Assembly (NCBI GenBank): GCA_030016455.1
Contig: JASEJH010000034.1
Coordinates: 1 to 5,562, forward strand
Direction: 5' to 3'
Origin: Thermoanaerobacteraceae bacterium
GTDB taxonomy: Bacteria > Bacillota > Desulfotomaculia > Desulfotomaculales > Ammonificaceae
DNA: 5,562 nucleotides
Shown: positions 1 through 5,525 of the stretch, in pieces
Layout of the letters: each line of letters opens with the position of its first letter
How positions within the stretch are numbered: the stretch's first letter is position 1
The notes under the pieces: model-generated
The model's database searches: none
Seen by the model: only the letters and a program-made list of their open reading frames with translations
What the model was told of the DNA's origin: nothing
Position numbers and translations under genes: made by a program

Positions 1-1
1 C

Positions 2-244
2 CTGGCCCAGCTGCAGACGGAGGAAGGGGAAGAGAACCGGCTGTTTCAGGAAATCCGCCGCCAGGAGTTCGCCCGCGAACTGCCTTTGATCTGGCTCACC
101 CTGGCGAAGCTGGCCCACGGCGAAATCCGGATCGAGGACCGGCGGGTTTTCCACGGGGGCGAACCCTCCCCCGGCGTTGACGTCAGCCGCGACGTAGACC
201 GGCTTCTCGACCGGTTTCCCGTTAATCAAGAGCACGAGGTGTAA
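2..244 (+). CDS. C-terminal end of an unrecognised protein (partial, 80 codons)
   Basis: An open frame runs from the window edge for 80 codons to a TAA at 242-244. It shows coding character: it is rich in Glu, Arg and Leu, has G/C-biased third positions, and reads into the ribosome site of the next gene. The visible part is hydrophilic and probably largely helical. It contains a short hydrophobic stretch (ELPLIWLTLAKLAHG) and an acidic, charged tail ending in NQEHEV. There is no membrane segment or motif I can assign to a family, so I do not name a function. Its stop lies five bases before the start of the HAD gene, and its last codons overlap that gene's Shine-Dalgarno sequence (GAGGTG, 236-241), so the two are very probably co-transcribed and translationally coupled. 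The N-terminus is outside the window. Confidence 0.7.
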   Translation: MAQLQTEEGEENRLFQEIRRQEFARELPLIWLTLAKLAHGEIRIEDRRVFHGGEPSPGVDVSRDVDRLLDRFPVNQEHEV

Positions 245-249
245 GATGG

Positions 250-1239
250 ATGTCCTGCCTCATTGCTTTCGACCTGGAAGGCCCCCTGTCTCCGCAGGAC
301 AACGCGTACGAGGTCATGGGGTGCGTACCCCGGGGGCACGAACTTTTCGAACGCCTGAGCCGCTACGACGACATTTTGACGCTGCAGGGGCAGGAGGGGT
401 ACGAGCCGGGTGACACCCTGATGCTGCTTGTCCCTTTCCTGCTGGCCAACGACCTGACCGAGGCCGACATTAAGAATGTTTCCGCCCGGGCCGGCCTGGT
501 GCCGGGTGCGGCCGAGGCCATCCAGATGCTGCAGAACCAGGGCCTGCCGGTGGTGATCATCTCCACCAGCTACTGCCAGCACGCCCACAACATTGCCGGA
601 CAGGTGGGCGTTTCCCTGGAGCGGGTGGCATGCACCCACCTGCCGCTGGAAGCAATGCGGTCCGGCGTTTCCGGGGAGGACCGGGCGTGGGTGCTGAAGG
701 TGCAGGAGCAGCTTCTCGCCCTTCCCGCGGCCGCGGAGGAAGAGATCGGCCGTTTGTGCGACGCCTTTTTCTGGTCCGAACTGCCGGGCCGGCCCCTGGG
801 AAAACTCGTCGCGCAGGTGCAGGTGGTCGGCGGGGCCCGAAAGACGGCGGCCCTTTCCCGTTTTGCTTCCCGGTTCGGCGTGGAACCGGGCCGGGTGGTT
901 GCGGTGGGCGACAGCATCACCGATTTTAAGATGCTGGCAGCGGTTCAGCAGGCGGGGGGCTTAGGGATCGTTTTCAACGGCAACGAGTATGCCCTGCCGC
1001 ACGGCGGCTGCGGGGTCGCGGCGGCCGACCTCCGAGCCATCCTGCCGGTGGTGGAAACATTCCTGGCGGGCGGCCGCCCGGCGGTCGAGCGCTGGGTTAA
1101 AAAGGCGGTTTCCCCTCCGGACGTTGCAGGAGGGCCGGCGTACCACTGGCTCCCGGCAGCCCAGGATCTCGAGCCGGTCCTGGCGGTGCACAAGCGGTTC
1201 CGGAAGCTCCTGCGCGGGCAGGCCGCCAAGCTGGGCTAA
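250..1239 (+). CDS. HAD-superfamily hydrolase, EhaR-like
   Basis: This 329-residue protein is a probable cytoplasmic phosphohydrolase of the HAD superfamily. Motif I is IAFDLEGPL, with nucleophile Asp8 and Glu10 where most family members have a second Asp. Motif II is VVIISTS (Ser105/Thr106), motif III is probably Lys198 in GGARKT, and motif IV is GDSITD (Asp221, Asp225). Residues 17-90 (DNAYEVM, then RYDDIL, GYEPGDTL and LVPGAAEA) match, from memory, the family annotated in methanogens as energy-converting hydrogenase A subunit R (EhaR). That name comes from gene neighbourhood, and no hydrogenase genes are visible here, so a hydrogenase role should not be assumed. Residues about 140-190 probably form a cap insertion, and about 60 residues follow the core. 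The ATG at 250 has GAGGTG eight bases upstream. The substrate is unknown. Confidence 0.8.
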   Translation: MSCLIAFDLEGPLSPQDNAYEVMGCVPRGHELFERLSRYDDILTLQGQEGYEPGDTLMLLVPFLLANDLTEADIKNVSARAGLVPGAAEAIQMLQNQGLPVVIISTSYCQHAHNIAGQVGVSLERVACTHLPLEAMRSGVSGEDRAWVLKVQEQLLALPAAAEEEIGRLCDAFFWSELPGRPLGKLVAQVQVVGGARKTAALSRFASRFGVEPGRVVAVGDSITDFKMLAAVQQAGGLGIVFNGNEYALPHGGCGVAAADLRAILPVVETFLAGGRPAVERWVKKAVSPPDVAGGPAYHWLPAAQDLEPVLAVHKRFRKLLRGQAAKLG

Positions 1240-1265
1240 GGATGAAAGCTATGGAGTAATCTATG

Positions 1266-1377
1266 GGGTCAGAATCCAGAATTCAGAACTCAGAATAGGG
1301 TTTTGTAGGAATTCGCTGCGCGAATTCCATTTGGGGACTTTCTAAATTCTGACTTCTGACTCCTGTATCTTTGACCC
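1266..1377. repeat. Imperfect inverted repeat built from degenerate 7-base units (element 1)
   Basis: The left arm (1266-1296) begins GGGTC and continues as 7-base units AGAATCC, AGAATTC, AGAACTC and AGAAT. The right arm (1346-1377) is its approximate reverse complement (ATTCTG, ACTTCTG, ACTCCTG and so on) and ends in GACCC. By hand alignment the arms agree at 25 of 31 paired positions with one gap. The roughly 49-base centre contains a separate perfect hairpin. The element lies wholly between the HAD and PfkB genes. No transposase or obvious target-site duplication is seen. It resembles a MITE-like or extragenic palindromic repeat, and a second member of the family lies between purE and purB. 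Confidence 0.75.
1308..1328. repeat. Perfect 9-bp hairpin with EcoRI-like palindromic arms
   Basis: GGAATTCGC (1308-1316) pairs perfectly with GCGAATTCC (1320-1328) around a three-base TGC loop. It sits in the centre of the larger inverted repeat 1266-1377. No T-run follows it, so it does not look like an intrinsic terminator. It may stabilise a cruciform or an RNA stem-loop. Confidence 0.8.
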
Positions 1378-1401
1378 AGCACTCAGGCTCTCAGGGCTGG
1401 G
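1375..1401. repeat. Small stem-loop CCCAGC/GCTGGG
   Basis: CCCAGC (1375-1380) is complementary to GCTGGG (1396-1401), with a 15-base loop that itself holds two CTCAGG copies (1382-1387 and 1390-1395). It overlaps the terminal GACCC of the larger inverted repeat. There is no clear U-run after it, so a terminator role for the HAD gene is not supported. Confidence 0.4.
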
Positions 1402-1417
1402 CGTCAGATTTAGCGAT

Positions 1418-1433
1418 CTTGGCGCCTTGGCGG
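1418..1433. repeat. Short direct repeat CTTGGCGC/CTTGGCGG
   Basis: Two 8-base units (1418-1425 and 1426-1433) share CTTGGCG. They lie between the inverted-repeat element and the AAAGGAT array. They add to the repeat-rich nature of this gap but carry no recognisable regulatory signature. Confidence 0.5.
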
Positions 1434-1436
1434 TAA

Positions 1437-1471
1437 AAAGGATAAAGGATAAAGGATAAAGGATAAGGGAT
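1437..1471 (+). repeat. Tandem AAAGGAT heptamer array overlapping the PfkB ribosome site
   Basis: Four exact AAAGGAT units occupy 1437-1464, and a fifth, altered unit (AAGGGAT) occupies 1465-1471. Each exact unit contains AAAGGA, complementary to the 3' end of 16S rRNA. The last exact unit places AAAGGA ten bases before the PfkB ATG at 1474, and the altered unit offers AAGGG four bases before it. The array therefore probably supplies the Shine-Dalgarno sequence. Unit TAA triplets fall in all three frames, so the array is not translated into the kinase. Confidence 0.8.
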
Positions 1472-1473
1472 GA

Positions 1474-2412
1474 ATGGTGCTTTTGGGTTGCGGTGCGCTC
1501 AACGTGGATTACCTTTACGCGGCGGAGAGCCTTGTCACTGATGGCGAAACCTTTTGTAATCCCGTGGGACGGCAGCCGGGCGGTTCCGCGGCCAACACCG
1601 TCTTTGTACTGGCGAGACTCGGTATGCCCTGCCGGTTTGCCGGGGTGGTCGGCGACGACCCCGACGGAGGACTGGTCCTGGAGTCGCTGGTTGCCGCAGG
1701 TGTAGATACGGATGCGGTGGTGGTCCGCCGTGGTCAAGGGACCGGGCGCGTCTTCTGCTTTGTGGACAAAAAAGGGCACCGGGCGCTTTACGTCTGCCCG
1801 GACGCCAACCTGACCGTAACGGCCGCGGAACTGGAGCGCGCCTTTACTTTACAGGTTTCGTGGGTTCACTGCTCTTCTTTTGCAGGCGACGCACCTTTCG
1901 CCGCGCAGCGGAGTTTTGTCGCCGGCTTGCCCCCCGGCATTCGTCTCAGCCTGGCCCCCGGCGCGCTGTACGCCGCACGGGGGCTCGCGGAGCTGCACCC
2001 CTTCCTGAGGCGCTGCGCGGTGGTTTTCCTGACGGCCGCGGAGCTGAAGACGCTGACCGGCATCCAGGAACCCCTGGCGGGTGCGCAGCGGCTCCTTCGG
2101 GAAGGGGTGCATACCGTAGCGGTGACCCTGGGGCGGGAAGGGAGTCTGGTGGTCACCGCCGAATCACAGCACCGCCAGCCGGCACTGGCGGTGGACGCAG
2201 TGGATACCACCGGGGCAGGCGACGCCTTCGCCGCCGGCTTTCTTTTTTGCCGCCTGAGGGGCTGGGCGGTGGATGACGCCCAGCGCTTCGCCACCGTGGT
2301 GGCCTCTTTTGCCGTTGAGAACTGGGGGGCGCGGAGCGGAGCGCCCGACCTGGCGCAGGCCAGGGCGCGGTACGAGAAAGCCTTTGACGCCCCTTTCCCG
2401 GAGTCGCTCTGA
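1474..2412 (+). CDS. PfkB/ribokinase-family carbohydrate or nucleoside kinase
   Basis: This 312-residue protein has the usual length and both signatures of the PfkB family, which transfers phosphate from ATP to a sugar or nucleoside hydroxyl in the cytoplasm. The N-terminal part has GALNVDYLY followed by GGSAAN (36-41), which helps bind substrate. The C-terminal signature is DTTGAGDAFAAGF (244-256), with Asp250 the expected catalytic base and GAG forming the anion hole. TLGREGS (219-225) fits the strand that usually precedes the ATP site. The usual NxxE motif is changed: the LTAAELKTLTG segment has Thr187 where Asn is common, while Glu190 is kept. Sequence alone does not fix the substrate. 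The ATG at 1474 is chosen because the AAAGGAT array ends right before it; an ATG at 1470 is out of frame. The gene stands between repeat-rich gaps and is probably its own transcription unit. Confidence 0.9.
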   Translation: MVLLGCGALNVDYLYAAESLVTDGETFCNPVGRQPGGSAANTVFVLARLGMPCRFAGVVGDDPDGGLVLESLVAAGVDTDAVVVRRGQGTGRVFCFVDKKGHRALYVCPDANLTVTAAELERAFTLQVSWVHCSSFAGDAPFAAQRSFVAGLPPGIRLSLAPGALYAARGLAELHPFLRRCAVVFLTAAELKTLTGIQEPLAGAQRLLREGVHTVAVTLGREGSLVVTAESQHRQPALAVDAVDTTGAGDAFAAGFLFCRLRGWAVDDAQRFATVVASFAVENWGARSGAPDLAQARARYEKAFDAPFPESL

Positions 2413-2455
2413 CGGTTACACCACTGGAGTCTGAAAGGACTGTTTTTTTAAACCG
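2413..2455 (+). terminator. Weak possible terminator after the PfkB gene
   Basis: A short stem AGTC/GACT (2428-2431 with 2438-2441) is followed by a G and seven Ts (2443-2449). An outer pair CGGTT (2413-2417) and AACCG (2451-2455) could bracket the whole structure. The inner stem is only four pairs, so termination would be weak. Confidence 0.25.
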
Positions 2456-2497
2456 AAGGATCGTCCTGCTTGAAAAAACGCCGGGCGTGCGTTATCC

Positions 2498-2527
2498 TAC
2501 AAGGAAAATCGCTTTATAGGGTATAAT
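2498..2527 (+). promoter_or_regulatory. Probable promoter for fabI
   Basis: A perfect TATAAT -10 hexamer lies at 2522-2527, about 110 bases before the fabI start. The -35 region is poor: the best candidate is CTACAA at 2498-2503 with an 18-base spacer. There is no TGn extension (the preceding bases are GGG). A nine-pair imperfect dyad, AAAATCGCT (2505-2513) with AGCGTATTTT (2538-2547, one bulged T), brackets the -10 box and could be an operator, which would fit a weak -35. Confidence 0.4.
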
Positions 2528-2591
2528 TGGATGTAAGAGCGTATTTTGGCGGCAGGAATCGTAAGCGGCTTTTGAATTCAGGGTTCGAGGC

Positions 2592-2617
2592 CAGAGCTTA
2601 AGGCTTTGCAGTTTTTT
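2592..2617 (+). terminator. Weak terminator-like hairpin in the fabI leader
   Basis: CAGAGC (2592-2597) can pair with GCTTTG (2603-2608), six pairs including one G-U, around a five-base loop. CAG and six Ts (2612-2617) follow directly, just before the fabI ribosome site. The stem is short, so this is at most a weak attenuator or pause site. Confidence 0.25.
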
Positions 2618-2635
2618 GGGAAGGGACGTGACCGG

Positions 2636-3415
2636 ATGGCGGGACTGGTATCTGGGAAGAAGGCGCTCATCCTCGGGGTGGCCAACAAGCGTTCCATCGC
2701 CTGGGGCATCGCGCAGGCCTTGCACCGGGAAGGGGCCGCCCTATGGTTTAACTACCAGAACGAGCGGTTAAAGGAGTATGTGGTGGATCTCGCTGCCAGC
2801 CTCGGGGGTGACATCCCCCTGACGGGGTGCGACGTTACGAACACTGCCCAAGTGGAGGCGCTCTTTGCCGCAGTGGAAAAGCGCTGGGGCAGCCTGGACA
2901 TTTTAGTGCATTCCCTGGCCTTTGCACCCCGCGAGGCGCTGGAGGGCGAGTTTTACACGACCACCCTTGAGCAGTGGAACACCGCCCTGGAGATCAGCGC
3001 CTATTCGCTGGTCCTCTGTGCGCGGCTTGCCAAACCGTTAATGGAAAGGGCCGGCGGCGGAAGCATCATCACCCTGACCTACCTGGGCTCCTCGCGGGCG
3101 GTGAAGAGCTACAACCTGATGGGGGTGGCCAAGGCGGCCCTTGAGGCTTCCGTCCGCTACCTGGCGGCAGACCTGGGGCCTTACAACATCAGGGTCAACG
3201 CCGTTTCCGCCGGGCCGGTGAAGACCCTGGCGGCGAAAGGGGTTGCGGGTTTTTCGAGCATCCTCAAGGTGGTGGAGGAAAAGGCGCCCCTCCGGCGGAA
3301 CGTTACCCAGGCGGAGATCGGCAATGTCGGTCTCTTCTTGGCGTCGGACCTGGCGAGCGCACTGACCGGCGGCGTCATTTTTGCCGACTGCGGCTACAAC
3401 ATTGTCGGGGTTTGA
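2636..3415 (+). CDS. fabI: Enoyl-[acyl-carrier-protein] reductase, FabI type
   Basis: FabI carries out the last reduction of each fatty-acid elongation cycle, turning trans-2-enoyl-ACP into acyl-ACP with NAD(P)H. The 259-residue length is typical of the family. The N-terminal nucleotide-binding region has GVANKRSIAWGIA (14-26), followed by CDVTN (65-69) and the SLAFAP segment (93-98). The active site has the FabI spacing: Tyr139 in TYLG and Tyr149-x6-Lys156 in YNLMGVAK. RVNAVSAGP (176-184) and the C-terminal GYNI are also typical. This distinguishes it from FabG, which has YxxxK. I chose the ATG at 2636 because GGGAAGGGA (2618-2626) lies at a suitable distance and the protein then begins MAGLVSGKKALILG. 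A TTG at 2606 would add ten unfamiliar residues and precede the ribosome site. It stands apart from other fab genes in this window. FabI is the target of triclosan-type inhibitors in other bacteria. Confidence 0.95.
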   Translation: MAGLVSGKKALILGVANKRSIAWGIAQALHREGAALWFNYQNERLKEYVVDLAASLGGDIPLTGCDVTNTAQVEALFAAVEKRWGSLDILVHSLAFAPREALEGEFYTTTLEQWNTALEISAYSLVLCARLAKPLMERAGGGSIITLTYLGSSRAVKSYNLMGVAKAALEASVRYLAADLGPYNIRVNAVSAGPVKTLAAKGVAGFSSILKVVEEKAPLRRNVTQAEIGNVGLFLASDLASALTGGVIFADCGYNIVGV

Positions 3416-3421
3416 TTCTAA

Positions 3422-3451
3422 TTGACAAGCAGCGTTGGATTTTGGTAAAAT
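3422..3451 (+). promoter_or_regulatory. Sigma-A-type promoter for the purine operon
   Basis: A perfect TTGACA -35 box (3422-3427) is followed after 18 bases by TAAAAT (3446-3451). TG at 3443-3444 gives an extended -10 (TGGTAAAAT). It begins seven bases after the fabI stop and reads toward purE. Transcription would be expected to start near 3458, leaving a leader of about 88 bases. Confidence 0.75.
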
Positions 3452-3479
3452 TATTACGGCTGGCGGCAAAGGCGATTGC

Positions 3480-3519
3480 AACCCAGGTTGGGCGAAAAAT
3501 TGGGCCCGCTTGGGTTTTT
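3480..3519 (+). terminator. Intrinsic-terminator-like hairpin in the purE leader (possible attenuator)
   Basis: The stem is 3480-3493 (AACCCAGGTTGGGC) with 3504-3516 (GCCCGCTTGGGTT): six Watson-Crick pairs, three pairs with two wobbles, a bulged U at 3489, then four G/C pairs. The loop is ten bases. The T-run 3515-3519 overlaps the stem end, and more Ts follow at 3523-3526. It lies downstream of the promoter and just upstream of the purE ribosome site, so it could terminate fabI read-through and also attenuate purine transcription. A competing small hairpin, CCCA (3482-3485) with TGGG (3489-3492), would break the terminator stem. Confidence 0.65.
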
Positions 3520-3545
3520 AAGTTTTCTAAGGAGCCGGATGGAAA

Positions 3546-4061
3546 ATGGTGGGCATTGTCGTGGGGAGCGATTCCGATTTGCCGGTAATCCGGGGTGCGG
3601 TCGAGGCGCTTGAACGTTTCGGGATCGCTTACGAAGTTGAGATCGCCTCGGCCCACCGGGCGCCGGACCGGGTGGCGGAGTACGGCCGTACGGCGGAAGC
3701 CCGGGGGTTGAAGGTGATTATCGCCGGAGCGGGAGCCGCGGCGCATCTGCCGGGGGTGCTTGCCGCGCACACTGCGCTGCCGGTGATCGGGGTGCCGGTG
3801 GCGGCGGGCACCCTCGGGGGACTGGATGCGCTGCTTTCCATCGCCCAGATGCCGAAGGGAGTGCCCGTAGCGACGGTGGCGGTCAACGGGGCCTTCAACG
3901 CCGGCCTCCTGGCGGCGCAGATCATCGGCGCGGGCGACCCGGCCGTCCGGGCGAGGATTGCGGCTTACAAAGAAGAGCTTGGCCGGCAGGTGGCTGCCAA
4001 AACCGAGCGCTTGCAGGCGCTGGGGCTGGAGGGGTATTTGAAGGCAAAAGGGCAGGTCTAA
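3546..4061 (+). CDS. purE: 5-(carboxyamino)imidazole ribonucleotide mutase, class I PurE
   Basis: PurE converts N5-CAIR to CAIR in de novo purine synthesis. At 171 residues it is close to family length. Motifs are GSDSD (7-11), SAHRAP (35-40, with His37 the expected catalytic acid/base), GAGAAAHLPG (61-70) and LSIAQMPKGVPVATVAV (97-113). AAHLPG is characteristic of class I enzymes, which normally take N5-CAIR made by PurK; class II enzymes act on AIR plus CO2 and differ here. No purK follows, so PurK must be elsewhere or the enzyme works by direct carboxylation. The ATG at 3546 has AAGGAG (3529-3534) 11 bases upstream; an ATG at 3539 is out of frame. The gene follows its own promoter and leader hairpin, and purB and purC follow it, so it probably begins the pur operon. 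Confidence 0.95.
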   Translation: MVGIVVGSDSDLPVIRGAVEALERFGIAYEVEIASAHRAPDRVAEYGRTAEARGLKVIIAGAGAAAHLPGVLAAHTALPVIGVPVAAGTLGGLDALLSIAQMPKGVPVATVAVNGAFNAGLLAAQIIGAGDPAVRARIAAYKEELGRQVAAKTERLQALGLEGYLKAKGQV

Positions 4062-4068
4062 TTGGGGC

Positions 4069-4148
4069 AAGAATTCAGAGGTCAGCAGCCAGAAGCCAGA
4101 AAGGAGTTTCCCTAATTCTGAATTCTGGCTACTGGATTCTGGCTTCTG
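4069..4148. repeat. Imperfect inverted repeat built from degenerate 7-base units (element 2)
   Basis: The left arm (4069-4101) reads as 7-base units such as AGAATTC, AGAGGTC, AGCAGCC and AGAAGCC. The right arm (4116-4148) is built of complementary units such as ATTCTGG and CTACTGG. Paired without gaps, the 33-base arms agree at 24 positions, and the loop is 14 bases. It fills most of the gap between purE and purB and would form a long imperfect stem in the operon mRNA. No U-run follows the right arm, so it is not a normal terminator. It is the same kind of element as 1266-1377. Confidence 0.75.
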
Positions 4149-4174
4149 ACCAGTTTACGCAGCGGGTGAGCTTT

Positions 4175-5467
4175 ATGATTGCGCGTTATACCTTGCCGGA
4201 GATGGGGCGGATCTGGTCTGAGGAAAACCGTTTCCGGAAGTGGTTAGAAGTAGAGATTGCCGCTTGTGAAGCCTGGGCGGAACTCGGGGCCGTCCCTCCG
4301 GAGGCGCTGGCAGAAATAAAGGCCAAGGCGGACTTTGATTTAGAGCAGATCCGCGAGATCGAACGGGTAACACGCCACGACGTGATCGCTTTTCTTACCT
4401 CGGTCCAGGAGCACGTGGGCGAAGCGGCGCGGTACGTCCACCTCGGGATGACTTCCTCCGACGTGGTGGACACGGCCTTGAGCCTCCTAATGAAAGAGGC
4501 GGGAGAGAAGCTCCTGCAACGGCTGGAACAACTGCACGCGGTACTGTTGGAGCTTGCCCGGAAGCACCGGCGGACCCTGATGATCGGCCGCACCCACGGC
4601 ATCCATGCCGAACCCACAACCTTCGGGCTGAAGATGCTTCTGTGGGCGGCGGAGACAGAGCGGAATATTGAGCGGCTGCGGCGGGCGGTGGACCGGGTGA
4701 GCGTAGGGAAGATCTCCGGGGCGGTCGGGACTTATGCCAATCTTGACCCCCGGGTGGAGGAACTGGCCTGCAAACGCTTGGGGCTCAAAGCCGCCATGAT
4801 TTCCACCCAGGTGCTGCAGCGCGACCGCCACGCAGAGTATATGAGCACCCTTGCGGTTATCGGGTGCTCCGTGGAAAAATTCGCCGTGGAGATCCGGGGT
4901 TTGCAGCGGACGGATATCCGGGAGGTTGAAGAGCCGTTCCGGCCCGGCCAGAAGGGTTCTTCGGCAATGCCCCATAAGCGCAATCCGATCATCGCTGAGC
5001 GTTTGAGCGGTCTGGCCCGGGTTCTCCGGGGCAATGCCCTGGCGGCGATGGAGAACGTGGCACTCTGGCACGAGCGCGATATCTCGCACTCTTCGGTGGA
5101 GCGCGTGATCATTCCCGACAGTACCATTCTCCTTGATTACATGCTTTTCAAGCTTACCGAACTCTTAGAGGGGCTGAACGTTTACCCGGAAAACATGCGG
5201 CGCAACCTGGAACGTACCGGGGGGCTTGTCTTTTCCCAGCGGGTGCTTCTGGCGCTGGTGGAAAAGGGTTTGAGCCGGGAAGAGGCGTACCTCCTGGTGC
5301 AGCGGAACGCTATGGAGTCCTGGCAGACCGGGCGGCCTTTCAAGGAGTTGCTCCAGGCCGACCCGGAGGTTTCACGGTGGTTATCTTCCGGGGAGTTGGA
5401 CGGCATCTTCGACTACGGCTACTTCCTGAAACACGTGGACGAAATCTACCGCCGTTTCGGGCTTTAA
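4175..5467 (+). CDS. purB: Adenylosuccinate lyase
   Basis: PurB is a homotetrameric cytoplasmic lyase of the fumarase/aspartase superfamily. It releases fumarate from SAICAR (giving AICAR) and from adenylosuccinate (giving AMP). The 430-residue protein has all the active-site segments: TRHD with His68, His89 in RYVHL, TSSDVVDT (93-100), GRTHGIHAEP (138-147) with His141, and the family signature GSSAMPHKRN (261-270) with Lys268, then Glu275. These five positions coincide with the Bacillus subtilis residue numbers I recall, which supports the ATG at 4175 as the start. A GTG at 4166 would add three residues and has no ribosome site; GGTGAG (4165-4170) lies four bases before the ATG. The C-terminus (about 360-430) is the usual helical domain. 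It follows purE by 113 bases holding an inverted repeat, and purC begins 58 bases after its stop. Confidence 0.96.
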   Translation: MIARYTLPEMGRIWSEENRFRKWLEVEIAACEAWAELGAVPPEALAEIKAKADFDLEQIREIERVTRHDVIAFLTSVQEHVGEAARYVHLGMTSSDVVDTALSLLMKEAGEKLLQRLEQLHAVLLELARKHRRTLMIGRTHGIHAEPTTFGLKMLLWAAETERNIERLRRAVDRVSVGKISGAVGTYANLDPRVEELACKRLGLKAAMISTQVLQRDRHAEYMSTLAVIGCSVEKFAVEIRGLQRTDIREVEEPFRPGQKGSSAMPHKRNPIIAERLSGLARVLRGNALAAMENVALWHERDISHSSVERVIIPDSTILLDYMLFKLTELLEGLNVYPENMRRNLERTGGLVFSQRVLLALVEKGLSREEAYLLVQRNAMESWQTGRPFKELLQADPEVSRWLSSGELDGIFDYGYFLKHVDEIYRRFGL

Positions 5468-5525
5468 GAAAGATGCGTTTCCCTGGGGTTTTCGCGGCAC
5501 CAAAATCAGGCTGGGGGTTGAAACG

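Noticed and set aside
1266..1377. Insertion sequence
   Set aside because: It is too short to encode a transposase, and I could not find a convincing target-site duplication.
1266..1471. CRISPR-like array
   Set aside because: Units are 7 bases long, contiguous and degenerate, with no spacers and no cas genes in the window.
1342..1779. Open frame of 145 codons on the minus strand across the repeat region and the start of the PfkB gene
   Set aside because: Its C-terminal part is a translation of the repeats, its N-terminal part is antisense to a clear PfkB gene, and it resembles no family I know.
2606..2635. TTG start for fabI adding ten residues
   Set aside because: It lies upstream of the GGGAAGGGA ribosome site, and the extra residues do not belong to the usual FabI N-terminus.
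3458..3545. Purine or PRPP riboswitch before purE
   Set aside because: Only about 22 bases separate the predicted transcription start from the terminator stem, and no conserved aptamer cores are visible.
4166..4174. GTG start for purB adding Met-Ser-Phe
   Set aside because: No ribosome site precedes it, and numbering from the ATG at 4175 puts His68, His89, His141, Lys268 and Glu275 at the known Bacillus positions.
4186..5406. Several long minus-strand frames opposite purB
   Set aside because: They are shadow frames caused by high GC content opposite a gene with full catalytic motifs; none resembles a known protein.
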